DNA from: Arachnopeziza araneosa
Taxonomy: Eukaryota; Ascomycota; Leotiomycetes; Helotiales; Arachnopezizaceae
NCBI GenBank assembly: GCA_003988855.1
Contig: QYAI01000026.1
Span: 62,001-126,000, forward strand
Direction: 5' to 3'
Length of the DNA stretch: 64,000 bases
Shown one piece after another: positions 1 through 12,305 of the stretch. Under the pieces are notes generated by a model, which saw only the letters and a program-made list of their open reading frames with translations, had not been told where the DNA came from and did not search any database. Position numbers and translations under genes: made by a program. How positions within the stretch are numbered: the first letter of the stretch is position 1; every line of letters starts with the position of its first letter.

Positions 1-264
1 CCGAACATTTTCACGCATGGGTAATTCGTCAACGACAAGAGTCTTGACCCAAAAATGGCTCAGCAGTAGGTAGTGGCCAGACCCAGCGCCGCTTCAAGGG
101 GGCGCGAGAGCAGGCTTAGCGTCGAATGCTTTTAGAGGCTTCGTCGCCTTCCTCAACCGCTCTCTCTGACCTTCCAGAAACATCAAAGTGTCTCCGAGAT
201 GATTCGGAAAAAGTATCTGGACTTTAACCTCCCGTCCACACCCCGTGAGACACACCTCACTTGG

Positions 265-291
265 TGAACGAACGAACGAACGGACGGACGA
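265..291. repeat. GAAC/GGAC tetranucleotide microsatellite
   Basis: Four GAAC-type units pass directly into GGAC units, giving a short imperfect tetranucleotide tract. It lies in non-coding sequence. Confidence 0.7.
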
Positions 292-369
292 AGAAGCCCA
301 CGGTTAAGACGGATCCCCTGTGACATGGTCGGAGACGTCCAACGCTGCCCACCAGCCCTTCATCAGGAA

Positions 370-408
370 CAGCAGTCACAGCAGTCACAGCAGTCACAGC
401 AGTCACAG
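370..408. repeat. 9-base tandem repeat (AGCAGTCAC)
   Basis: Four nearly perfect copies of a 9-base unit read AGCAGTCAC. The unit is a multiple of three, so it leaves an open frame that translates as Ser-His-Ser repeats. Nothing around it supports a real protein. Confidence 0.8.
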
Positions 409-844
409 AAGACATGCGCTCGGGACGGCCGAAAGAGGTAATCAGCTTTCACCATCACCACACCCTTCATGTCGCCATGGCACCAACGAAGAAAAAACGC
501 CACGGACGCCGTCGGGTCAGGCGCGGCAAGACCAGTCAGAAGCTTTGGCATGCACGGCGTTGTGCTTTTGTGCATAATATGCGCTTGTGCATGCAGTATT
601 CTTTTTTGCTTGTCTGCTCACCCCACCATGCCCGACCGATAAGCGTCTTGTTGCCCCCAACGCCTCCAAGCGCGGCGGCGACTTGGTGCGTGATGGATGA
701 TGATGAGGGCATCCATCCAACTTAGCCAGGGAAAGCCAGAGCTTTCATCCTATCGGTCCTGAATCCGGGCCCAGATGATCGCTCATCTCTGTTCTTGCTT
801 CACATCTCAGGCTGGTCTGCGCGAAAATCTGCTCACACCATGAA

Positions 845-872
845 CACCACCACCACCACCACCACCACCACC
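845..872. repeat. CAC trinucleotide microsatellite
   Basis: A run of about nine CAC units in non-coding sequence. On the minus strand it appears as a tryptophan run, which I regard as spurious. Confidence 0.85.
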
Positions 873-3575
873 TCCGCTCAAAAACCATACATAGCGTCCA
901 GGAGAGTGCTGAAAAGTCCTTTGGGTTCTCTTCCGTCTCTTCCCTAGGCAAACTTAAAATGCACCGATTCGGAATCCCCTCCTCGCTCTCTTCTCTACCT
1001 CGCTTCGCGCATGGAGGGGTAATTATCCTCCTCCCCTCCTCCGCGTCCGGCTAGAGATTACTCTGCTATGTCATACATGACACAGACAGGATTGCATCCC
1101 ACCTCGGGCAGCCCGTCTCTCTCCTTAATACAAGATTCAAGATTCGAGATGGCGACGTCAGAGCCTGTCGCCGTCAACCAGGACCCGAACACGTGCTGAG
1201 ATTCTGGGGAAGCCGGGAACACCTGGCGTCGCACAAGGTTGCCAGAATCTGACAGGTGGGAAGTGCCGATCGAGAAGTTGCTTGATTAGGTTGGTCTGAG
1301 CCGGGGTGCTGAGCATGTGCTTAAAATATCCTCTGCCTTTCTACCCTCTTGCCTGATCTCGTGGAGTTGAGATTAAACTTGGGCAGTTTGGTCTCCAACT
1401 TTTATCAACTAATTTAGCGGGAAAGTGCCTGTCATTCTGTGTGGGGATTTTCAACCATCTTCCGTTAGTCGGAATGGCGTCAACGTTACCTTTTACAGTA
1501 TAGCCTATCTATAATGCGTTTAATTGTCACTTTTTGTTTGTCTACCTTGCACTAGTACTGGGATTCAACGAATCTCTGGTCAAATAAAATATCTCATTGT
1601 CTCCTCGAGATAAGCCTGCCTTGGAAGCATTTCTTCTAGTTGAGAGATGGGTATGACAACCATACTTTCTACCGGCAATACAAAACCTCATTGAGAATGT
1701 CACCTTATTTTACACTCAACTCCAAGTCTTCGCTCAATGTTCCGTACCTGCATATGGCGAACGTCACCGTCCAAATCCTGCACTATCCAAAAGTAACATC
1801 TTATGAACCCTATTACCTTGAGTCGAGTATTAGGGTACTTAGAGCTTGCCCGTCATCAGGAATGATCTATCTCTATCAACACAAATCACTTCATCTTCAC
1901 ATCGGCCTGCTCTTTTCGTAGATAGCTCAACTTTCCATCACTAGAGCTCCTAGTATCCTAGCCCTAGTCCTAGCTCAGCATTGTTCACTCTCATTCACTC
2001 TCTATGCAACTATTTATCCAACCCTTTCTTGATCAGAGTCACATCCCACTGACTTGAATACTCTCCTTTCCAACTAACCATTACTCGCAAATACCCCTTC
2101 TTCGATCTCATTGCTCTTGATAAGCTTCTTCTGAAAAGCTTTTTTTACTCGAAGCCTGATTCGTTCAATACTTTCACCCAAAGTCCGGATCAGACCAGAG
2201 AAAAGGAATCGCGTTACAAAAATACATTCACAAACTTTTTCGGGGAGAACTTTACTTTCCGCTCCAAAGCCGCCTTTCTTCTAGTGAAAGAGCGCGAAAG
2301 TCTAAACCGACAGAAAGTGGATATAAGAGGTATCTACTAGCTTTACAGAGACACTAACATCGACTTCTAGCGTTTTCTATCATCTTTATAGAAGTGAATA
2401 CCAGAATCAGCTATCGAACGACAACAAGACCCTAATTACGTACTAATTTCTGGTCAACTTCTTAGCTCATTACCATGCGTCACTCACATCAACCAACTCA
2501 CACAGCTAAATCTTCCACAAGATGGCAATCGGATGTAGAGCGAAGAGAAGGATCAGCCTTTTGAGGAAACATCTCAACGTTGATCAAATAAGGACGATTT
2601 CCTCTTAGTCCAACCATCAGTTGAAATATCTTTTTCGACTATTTCTTCAACCAAGAACTACAAGGTATGCTGTCTCTCATCCAAAACAGGCGCGTCATGA
2701 TATCGCCAGCTAATCAACCAATTATCTGACTAGATCTCCTCTTCTCAGTCGACTACATACAACTCTGCCATCCACTAACCGCACCAAGGCCGTGCAAAAT
2801 TCGAACCTCCTTCCACCTCCCCACTGAAGTAAGAACAGCTCATATCCGCTCACCAAAAATTCTAGCTTGATATTGCAAAACCCAAGTTCAGAACTCGGAC
2901 GGCGTTTCATCGCTAGTGAATTTTCGGGCGGTAAGTAGGTAGGTATGAGTCGCGCATCACCTGGCTACCGCTTCAACTCTGCTCGACTTTACCCTACTCT
3001 ACTCAACTCACACTGAATACATCCGCACTATTTACTTACTTACTTTGCTACTTGCCTCCCCAAGCAGTACACAATCTATCAGATCACATTAGCATCCAAC
3101 CCTCTCTCATCTCGTATCCCCTTTCACCTCCGGGGCCTCCTTGAACGAAACCCGTCGCCCAGGCAACTAGCTACTCGGTTCTGAGCTCAAGTAGATATTT
3201 GGAGTTGCTAGCTGCACATGTCACGTACTGGTTTTCTCATGTATCTCCATTGAATCTTATTTGTAGAGTATACATGGCTTGTCGTGTTTTCAATATTTAC
3301 TCGTTCACTACGATGAGTAGGCTACCCAGCCACTTTCTACACTCTTCCTGTCTCGCTCGCGCTATTGATGCAGTATTCTTCTATTCAATGTACGTCATAT
3401 TTCATATGCTAAGGATCGAAGTGGTATACCCAACGCCAGTTTATGCAGATCCAGATCGTTCCTTTCTCCCTTTCGCTTTTCTTCCAACTTCTTGTCTCAC
3501 CTTATCCTTTTCATCACCTCCTCTTTCTCCCTCTTGTTATTCTTTTCGTTCCTCTCTTACTCGCCCCATCCATCC

Positions 3576-4740
3576 TCATATATCTCGGAACTTTTCCATC
3601 ACCCCCTCATCCTCCTCATAGATGACCTCCAACCCCCACTCAGTCTCCACTATCTCCCTACTCTCCTCCTCCAGCACCTCGCGTGCCTCGGCCCAGCAAT
3701 CCCTAACCCAGAGCATCTGTCCGTAGCCTCTGACCCACAGGGCACCTACAAACTGCAGTAGAGTAGCCGCTACGACGCCGGCTGCGAGCGTCAGTTGGCT
3801 GAGGTAGAGGAGGTGTGCGCAGGAGTCGGTTGTCAGGGCAGGGAGAGAGGAGAGGGGTTGTTCTAGGTTGGAGGGTAAACTCGAGGGCGTAGACGGCGAA
3901 GCGGAAGGCGAGATGGAATATGGAACCTCGCACAAAAAGCTATAAGTGAGCGAGTTCAGCATGCTCAGTACCAGTAGCCTTGGAATAGAGCAGAGGAGCG
4001 TATCGAGGATGAGGTAGTGCGCAAAGAGGGTGACGGATAATGCATGTTGCTAACAAATCATCAGTACTCCTTCGCAATACCAATGTCCAACTTGAAATTT
4101 TTAAATATAAATTTTTGGCGAGAGTGAGAGTGCGGGAGAGGGGAAGGCAGGCATACTCTGACGGCACCAATAAACCCAAAGACGCTCACTATATTCGCGA
4201 AATGGAGGTATATGTTGAAATTCGTAGCGAGATGATAGGGGTCGTCGGGCAGCTGGGAGAAGAGTAACGAGGAGAGGATGTTGGAGGTAAGGGTTGTGAG
4301 GGCGACGATGAGGGTTATCGTCCTAAGTGGGAGGGTTCACATTAGTTTATTTACTTGTTCATGTTTGGTTTTGGTGGCGTGTTGCAGAGCGAGGCAAGGA
4401 CCGGAAAGAGCCGTAGGAATACACACCTGGATTTTGCGAGACCCATCTTGTCTAATTCCCAGGCGGATCTGATGTTTGAGATGATATAACCAAGGGGAAA
4501 TAGAGAATCGAGTCTGCTCGGCCGTGTGTTGTTTAAGAGAGCTTTATTTAAGCTTTCAATGCCGGTACTCGAACCAGGGCCCAATCCCGACGTTTCCGGC
4601 ACTTCTGGATCGCCTCTTTCTTCGACTTCCTTCTCAATGGAAGAGAAGAATGCACGGTACCGATCCAGCGATACGAGATATCTATGCTCGAATCGAACCT
4701 GCGTGCTTTCGAGAAGGGAGAAAAAGCAAAGAGGAGCGGT
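3576..4740 (-). CDS. fungal multi-span membrane protein (5' end unresolved)
   Basis: I do not recognise the family. Three exons join in phase on the minus strand: 4740-4427, 4322-4157 and 4049-3576, with donors GTGTGT and GTATGC and TAG acceptors. The product has about four hydrophobic segments: one starting TITLIVAL, one containing FANIVSVFGFIGA, one near HYLILDTLL, and one near LTLAAGVVAATLLQFVGALW. It ends in an acidic tail, MEKFRDI. The frame stays open above 4602 with protein-like sequence and no in-frame ATG as far as an upstream stop near 4808. A good acceptor (CTACAG) lies at 4746-4741. I therefore infer a further upstream first exon that I cannot place, and the entry is 5'-partial. 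The protein is likely an integral membrane protein of unknown role. Confidence 0.65.
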
Positions 4741-7289
4741 CTGTAGAGAGATGGAGGAGGTGACTCCGGATATAAAGGGCGGGATATGGCTAGAATGAGT
4801 TGATTTCTAAGTCACGATGCGCTCATCGCTCTCACATGATGACGGTCCAGTCAGCAATGAGCTGAGCTCGACAGGGAAGGGACGCCGTGGGAAGCTTAAA
4901 GTATTGAGCGACTGCTCCGAGCATGCCGGGCGAGGCTCTTTGGCTCTCGAGATTCTTGAGGGGCGCTGATCGTGTGCCTTAAGAACTTGATCGGTAATCT
5001 CTGTGGTGTGTGATCGTCTGATTGGTTAGGGGGCCCGGAGTTAGTCCCCGGAGATGCATTCGACAGGATAGGTGGCGGGAGCGGTGATGCGAAAATCCCA
5101 TGAGGCTGAAAACCTCTTCGAGTCGGAGTGAGAAGAGTTGGGATGGAAGTTTGTTGGATTTGGCGTGGGTCGAGAACTGCAGCATGATGAATGATGGCCC
5201 GAGGACTGGATCCGTGAGAAATTCACCTTCGCATCTCATCATGGCAAAGATACTTCCGAAGCACGATCCTCACTTTTCGAACCTGGCCACGCTCATTGAC
5301 GTCTCAAAGATGTCTATCATAGCCTCGGTTTGGGAGCTCTGCTTTTTGGCGTCAAGTCACCTATCAGAAGAAGTCAAGCATGCACCAAGCCGTCCGAAGC
5401 TTCTCGCGACACACTGCCACAAACTATGCCAACAACCACGCTTGAAACATTTCCAGAGAGATACGGTTCTAGGACTCCAATACTAAGAATTACTCCCGCT
5501 TGTTTGGTTCAGAGTATTAATTTTTTACACCAAGGACCACCAGTTGAGGATCTAAAGTTGAGAGGATGCCACGGATTCGTAGCCCCCCTGGTGCTTTATG
5601 CCTTTGATTCCCTCAAGGGGAAATCCTGGAATGAAACAGGGTCATCGACCAGTCTGTTCGACGACTTTCAATCATAATGACCAAGATGGGTTAGCTTCCT
5701 CCCCACGACAAAGATCAAGCCAGTCTTTCACAAGGTCCGCCGTGGCTGTGGATTTCACGAATGATATTGGACAATAGGCGCAATAATGGCTCCATGAGGT
5801 AATTTCCCCAGATTGGCAACGTCGGCGTAAGGCTGCATGTTTCTGAATGCACCCTGCAGCTCGATGAGAACAAGCTCGTCCCCGTGGATATTCATTCTGA
5901 ACATCATGGTTCGATTTCTGGCTACGGTCAGTCGGCCCTGGGAGGCGGCTCTCGCGTGGTTGATGGTTCCCGCGCGGAGGGGGCTGCGCTGCTTGGGACC
6001 ACCCTCAGGTCCCGATCTGCTGGAGAGGGAGATCCCGCTTCCCCTCAGGCGCAATCTATTCGTCCGCCCGCCAGAAATCTCATCTCGTTACGTCCCATAT
6101 CTCGGGTACTTGCTGAAGCTCGAAACCGTTTCGTCTCAGGGCCAGATGCTCAGCTCAAGAGGCATGAATGGAGCGATGCCCTGGTACGCGATGCGTAAAT
6201 ATAGAACGTCTCCCGTTCTCTGGTACGAGGTTCCGCATTGGCATACCCATTGAGAGCCAGACCTCCAGCCAGTCAGCTTCGTGTCAGACCGAACTCTCGT
6301 TCTGACTCAACTCAGCATGGTATCGGCGACGTCTGGTTTGCGCTGCTGAGCACAGCAGCTGAGAGACCCCTTCTCATGTCTTGTGGCTAGGTAAGCTCTT
6401 GCGATTCGGATCCTCAACTCCTAATTTAGTGCTCGAACGGCCTAGCGGTTATTTTCAACACACAAAGGAACGTCGTCGACTTTGTTCCGTAACTCCCTGG
6501 ACATTGGCCAGGACACAAAGACACGAGGAGGTCGGATAAATTGTAGGTCGAGCATATGAACTTGAGAAATGTGACACATCTATACCAGACCAAGCTCTGT
6601 GTAGAGCGCGGGTCCAGCTGTGGCGGCGGCCATGTACCGTCAATAATAGTCGAGCCAGGCATGGTGCAGAGGAGTCTGCATCGACTTGTCCTCTTCCTGC
6701 TCTTGGGCTAGAAAGCAAATAGATTGCCAGAATACCAATCAGGCCTTGTGTGATTACCGTTCATGTTTCTTCCTTCCTTGTCGGGACTTGGACTGTTATT
6801 GCCGACCTTTTCCCTTCACTCTCGATTAAAAGCCGCGCTAAAACCTTCATATCACGTCTCGCCTGGCGACTGCTGTCAGTGGTGTCTTGGACAAAGCAAC
6901 TCCAGGACTGCCCTCCGACTTTTTGCGAGCGCCCTTGTGTAGGTTATTGTTGTCAACATTTGCCTTGTAGATATACACTCCTCGCCGAGCTTTCTTTGCC
7001 GCTCTCTCTTGCATCTGCGGGACCTGATCTGCAGCCCCCTCGCGAACGAAGCAACGCCAATTCGTCCCAGAAGGGGTAAATCTTCTACGCCGACATCATC
7101 CACCTACGATCCGCCGTCTCCGCCGCGGAAGACGTAGATATTCACTCGCTTGAAACGCTGCAGTCAGTTCAGCTTCACCTTGGGACGCCTGTCAAGCTTT
7201 GACTGCTCCTTGTGTCATTCGGTCAGCCCTCTGAGTGGCAAGACAATTCCCCTTGCCCGACAACCACAATCTTCGCATTGCTGGTGTGA
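4741..7289. other. intergenic region between divergent genes
   Basis: This 2.5-kb stretch separates the membrane-protein gene (minus) from the Cid1-like gene (plus). An ATG-started open frame of 128 codons at 5100-5486 has no recognisable domain, and other frames are similar in quality. The region probably holds both promoters, the missing first exon of the left gene, and a long 5' leader of the right gene. I see no other supported feature. Confidence 0.5.
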
Positions 7290-10200
7290 ATGGAGGGTCA
7301 GTCTTCCACGGGTGATTCTCAATATCAATATCAATCCGCACAGTGGTCACGCTTGGTGCGGCGCAATACGCTTGCAGACGCACTACCGTCATCGAGTCTT
7401 GCTTCTTCAGCTCATCTCTCCTCACAACTCGATATCCTACCAAATCTGCTCCCGCAACAAGCATCCTACCACCAGGCACAGCTGGCGCACTACAACCGCT
7501 TGATATCTGCCGCTCGAGGCACTCGATTACAGTCATCCCCGTTGCCCCCTTTACTTTCTGCACAACATATCCAGGCTGTGCCTGGAACCCGTTCCAGCGC
7601 GAGTGGCGTCAACGCGGTAAAATCTCCCAAATCAACGGATCGAGGTGGATATGGGAATAAGGACTTGCGGAAATCCAGCAAAGGCGAGCGCGTGCTCATA
7701 ACAGAGAAGGAAATTGCTGCTAAGATGCCTGCAAAGAAGATGGAAATATCAAACCAGCAGCTTCCCACACGGCCCCTCCCACAACATCAGAATTCGTCGT
7801 TGTCTCAACAATCGGTCTCAGTTCCTTCCACGCCACATCAGCATGCTCGAAAATTCTCTTTCGAGTCTCGAGAACCGTCTCCCACCGCAACCAATAACCA
7901 CTCCCCAAGATCTGCCTACTCGGAATCTACCCTCACATTTCCTTCCGCGAGACCAATAGCAAAAGGAGGATGTCGTTATGAGACTGCTCTGGCTCACACT
8001 AAGAGGCGGATACCGTATAGTATAGGGGCCGAGAAGTTGGAGAAATTAAATGGGGCTGCTATCAAGAGCAAGCTTTCTAAAGATGAAGAGAGGAAACTGT
8101 CCACTGATATGCGAGAACTCTTTGATCGGTTACTACCGACTCCTGAGAGTGAAGTCAAGCGGACGAGGCTTGTACAGAAATTGGAAAAGCTGTTCAATGA
8201 CGAGTGGCCCGGTCATAACACTAGAGTGCACGTATTTGGTTCTTCTGGTAATCTTTTATGCACAGATCAGTCTGATGGTTAGTGGTAGCGCCTTCCAAGG
8301 TGTAAATGGTGCTGATAGGAGCCTAGTTGATATATGCATAACCACTGACATGAAAGAGATGGAAGGTGTTTGCATAATTGCCAACCTCTTGGCGAAGAGT
8401 GAGGTCTTCGGCCTGGAATCCTCTTACCATGCTAACATATTATCAGACGGGATGGAAAAAGTTATTTGTGTTTCTACAGCAAAGGTCCCTATAGTCAAGA
8501 TATGGGATCCCGAGACAGGTTTGCATTGTGATATGAACGTTAACAATACACTGGCCTTGGAAAACACACGGATGATTAAAACCTATGTTCAAATCGACGA
8601 TCGAGTCCGACCTTTAGCTATGATTATCAAGCATTGGACGAAGCGACGAATCGTCAATGATGCAGGTAAGCTTCTAAGATGCTGCTTAGAAAAGACAGCT
8701 CTAACGGGATCTAGCCTTTGGCGGTACACTCAGTTCATATACTTGGATATGTATGATCATAAATTTTCTTCAAAGTCGGAAGCCTTCAGTTCTGCCCGCA
8801 TTACATCAAAGGCCGCACTTAAAACTGCCCACCAAAGATGGTGTCGAAAGTTCTTTTGCAGATGACCTTGATGCATTGAGAAGTCTTGGCCGTCATAATA
8901 AAGAGACCCTCGGCGAACTTCTCTTCGACTTTTTCCGTTTTTACGCCCACGAATTCGATTATGACAATTTGGTTATCTCGGTTCGAAATGGGAAGCAGAT
9001 ATCAAAGATCGACAAGAGGTGGCACATTACCAACAACAACAGATTATGCGTGGAAGAGCCTTTCAATATAAACCGGAATCTAGGGAACACAGCTGATGAT
9101 ACCTCTTTTCGCGGATTGCATATGGAATTAAGGAGAGCATTCGAGCTGATCTCCAAGGCGAATCTGGACGAGTGCTGTGAAGAATACATATTTCCCAAGG
9201 AAGAGGCAGCGGTCTGGGAACGTCCAAAGGCTAAGCCAGTTGTCATTCGAAGCATGTCCACAAATCGAGGCGGTAGGGGTGGATCCCGTGGCGGCGGCGG
9301 TGGTGGTCGACACGGCCAGGCCACTCGAAATAATGGCGCAAGAAGAGCATCTAGTGCAGGTTTCGATCACAACCCCCCGTTTTTGCAGAATGCGCCCCAG
9401 AGCACTGCTCAAGAAGCTTGGCTCAACCGTCAAGCGCAAGCCCAGTTGCATAATGATCTTTATGCAACGTATTCTGTGTTGCAAGCACAAGAAAATAATC
9501 TCCGTCTTCAATTGTATGCGCAAGGTTTGCAAGTTCAAGCTTTCAATCAATCGCACCAGCAAGCCCAAGGTCAAAATCTTGGGAATGTTGGGGCGATCAA
9601 GCAGCAAATGGCTGACCGAAACAGAGGTAACTCCTTTGACCAAGGTCCGATGACCGCACCTATCCGACCAGATACGTATTACTGGCCACTACATTATCCA
9701 GTCACACCTAATATGTACGGAGGGTACCAGACGTCGAGCACCAATCCATCCTCACCATCACTCAGTTCAGCTGTCCCCGAACTTAGAAGGAGCATGCATA
9801 GATCGTCAGCAACAAATGGTTCTGGCCCGGGTGGTCCACAGCCAAGCAGTTCACTTAGATCACATTCTCAACCTGCTACTCGTTCGGTATCTTCAAGTGT
9901 GCCAATGACCAATGCAGGACTTGGTATCTATCACACATATCGACAATCCAGCGGGACTCCAATACCTAACTTTATTGCTGATGAAAACCTTGATCCTGGT
10001 TTCGAGAGTGGACCACCTTCTGTCGCAACGGCCCCTGAGCAACCAACACCGAAGGAATACGTTGGTTATTATGTCAACCATGACGCGGCAAGTCCTATGA
10101 AGAAGCAACAGCACATCCCACCGGCTATTCCATCTTTTGGTGACATCGGCCAGTCACGACGACGCCTTTCCACCGATCAATTGCCACAGTCAATACTAGA

Positions 10201-11161
10201 AAGGCTGAAGAGGCCCTCTCGGTCGCCTTCACCACTTGGGCATGAACGGTCATTCTCGACTGGTACTCATTCTGCTCCTTTAACCGCAGCGCATTCACAA
10301 CATGGGATGTCTAGTAGCAATTTGAGAGCGTTGAATGGTCAAGGACCACTCATCGTCAATGGCTCAAATCCAACACCACTCTCCATTCCTCACTGGCAGG
10401 CTGCTGTACATGGAAGCCCGCCAGCAGAGGAGAACAATGGGGATATGTTAGTAGGGTCAGTAGATTCGTTGTCTCAACTTTCGATAACAGAGAGCGATAC
10501 ATCAGAGGACCGAAATGTTTCTGGGCAAGCGACTCCTAGGGATAATCGAGTGGAGACTAAGTTAGACTATCCACTGGTTGTGAATGGATCAACTCCTATG
10601 AGCGATTCAGAGCCGCAATTTACTGGAGTCTCGAATGGAATCCCCGCTTATACCGCTGTCATTCCAAATGGAATCCCTTCCGCCGAGCAAACCAATGGAT
10701 CGCTACGACTATCTCCCAAATCTAGGAGTCGACTGGCTCGTCAGAATGGGGGAATGTCACCTTTGGATATTGGGTTGAGTCAGAACGAGACCCTACGCGA
10801 TGATTTGCATAATCTATCCCCTGTTTATGAAACTAGAACTCCATCACCAACAGCGAATCGGAAATTTGACTCCCCTCTGGAGCGGAAAGCAAATGGGGGA
10901 ACTTCTAAGGCAGGGGAAGGAAAAGCCGAATCCTCCAAGCAAGCACTGAAGTCGCCGACCAATGTTAGCCAGACCAAGCCAAGTTTGGCACCTCCGAAGT
11001 TCAATGGTCATACGAGAGCAGCAAAAAGCGAAGGAGCTGGACCTGGAACTTGGCAGATTTCTAAAGGCAAGAAGAAAGGAGGTGGCCTCAAGACTTCCGG
11101 GAATCTTCAATCACAAGGAGAGAAGCTACCAGAAAGAGAGTCTGAGCGAAAAGGCGGTTAG
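7290..11161 (+). CDS. Cid1-family non-canonical poly(A)/poly(U) RNA polymerase
   Basis: The gene predicts a 1257-residue nucleotidyltransferase of the Cid1/Cid13 (PAP/25A-associated) type, which adds A or U tails to RNA 3' ends. Exons are 7290-8277, 8327-8665 and 8715-11161, with two 49-base introns that both keep phase. The first intron splits the catalytic block, and splicing creates it: GSSGN at about residue 317, then D329 and D331 in SDVDICI. The third acidic residue is D398 in HCDMNVNN. The PAP-associated domain follows (FGGTLSSYTW, then LGELLFDFFRFYAHEFDYDN). After that come an RGG/glycine-rich patch, a glutamine-rich segment and about 600 disordered Ser/Pro/Asn-rich residues ending in a lysine/glycine-rich tail. 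A stop codon directly precedes the ATG, so the start is firm. The choice between A- and U-addition cannot be read from the sequence. Confidence 0.9.
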
Positions 11162-12305
11162 GTGAGCCAGTCAGCGGGATGAGCTACGACGGCTGTTCGG
11201 ACGAAAGGCCTCGAAAGAAGTCAAGAATGGGTTTCGTTCAGAAGGCACCATATGCTCCACCCACCTCTTCAGGATGAAGAAAGAATTGATGGTGTATCGC
11301 CCGAGCTACTAAGTGGGAGCACTTGATGGGACTGCATTTAGGAATCAGGCGTTCATATGTTGTGCCTAATCAGTATTTCAACAAGCTCGATAGTGTTCGA
11401 TTGGAAAATGGGAAAGAAAAGGCGAAATGGTTGAATGGATCTCACGTGGATACATAGATCTTCATTGAATGTTTCATGTCCAGGGCCCGCAAGCAAGAAA
11501 AAAGGTCGAGAGATTTCGGGAGTCTTTAAATAGAAGATTCCTGTTGGTTTGCCGGGTTTACATTTCGAGCATTTGCAAGCGGATTCGGGATTTGTTTTAT
11601 TGCACAGGTTTTGGGCTCGTCTTGATTACATGGCACGCATGGGATTGGGACTGGCATACACTGTTGTTTTTCTACTTCTGTTGATTTTGCCTCTCTTTGG
11701 GGAAGGCTAAAAAGATGTAACGACTACGGATCGTCGATTGGAAGAGAAAAGTGGCCATCCTGTGTATGTTTATAGAATGCCATTTGGCATGGTTTGATAA
11801 GGAGGCGATGGATACCATGGCGGAGTAATTCCCGTCGATAGATACAGTGGAAGATAAGGAATGGGAAATATTTAAAAATTATGAAACATATTAAAGGTCT
11901 TTGAAGATGACGTTTGCGTGTAAAGTACATCTGTGAAAGAAACTCGCCATTGGTCTTGATTGTTGTGAAGTGGTTGGGATAAACTTGACACATTATTATA
12001 CCCTTCGTTTGAGCTGTTCAAGACTGTTGTACAACTTTTTCATTTTATTGAAGAACAAACTGCGCAGCGATTGATAATGGAAGTAGCGGCTGACGACAAG
12101 AACATCCACCTCCCATTTATTTCCTCCCACATCGTACCCCAACTCTAAAATAACCTCCCTAACCAAGATCAAAGGACAAATAAACTCTCCTCCACCACAA
12201 AATCTCCTGGCATCAACCTCCGTAGCGGCCTATCCCAAACCCCAACCACAGCCTCATCGTCACCAACCCGCCAATCCCTCGCCAGGCAGATTGGGCGAGA
12301 GCCTT
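11162..12305. other. 3' flank and intergenic region
   Basis: This lies between the Cid1-like gene and the first Nudix gene, both on the plus strand. It presumably holds the 3' UTR of the former and the promoter of the latter. I see no supported gene in it. Confidence 0.5.

Larger units (their letters stand above)
1..3575. other. gene-poor region, no supported gene
   Basis: No reading frame here has an ATG start together with recognisable protein sequence. The longer open frames begin at TTG or GTG, or are low-complexity translations of microsatellites. The sequence holds simple repeats near the left edge (listed separately) and pyrimidine-rich stretches. It may be flanking regulatory sequence of a gene outside the window. 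Confidence 0.5.

Noticed and set aside
320..577. Open frame with Ser-His-Ser repeats near the left edge
   Set aside because: It is a translation of the 9-base tandem repeat, with no domain or supporting exon.
12291..12305. Five-codon upstream extension of the NUDX14-like protein
   Set aside because: The first codon is TTG. The first true ATG is at 12306.
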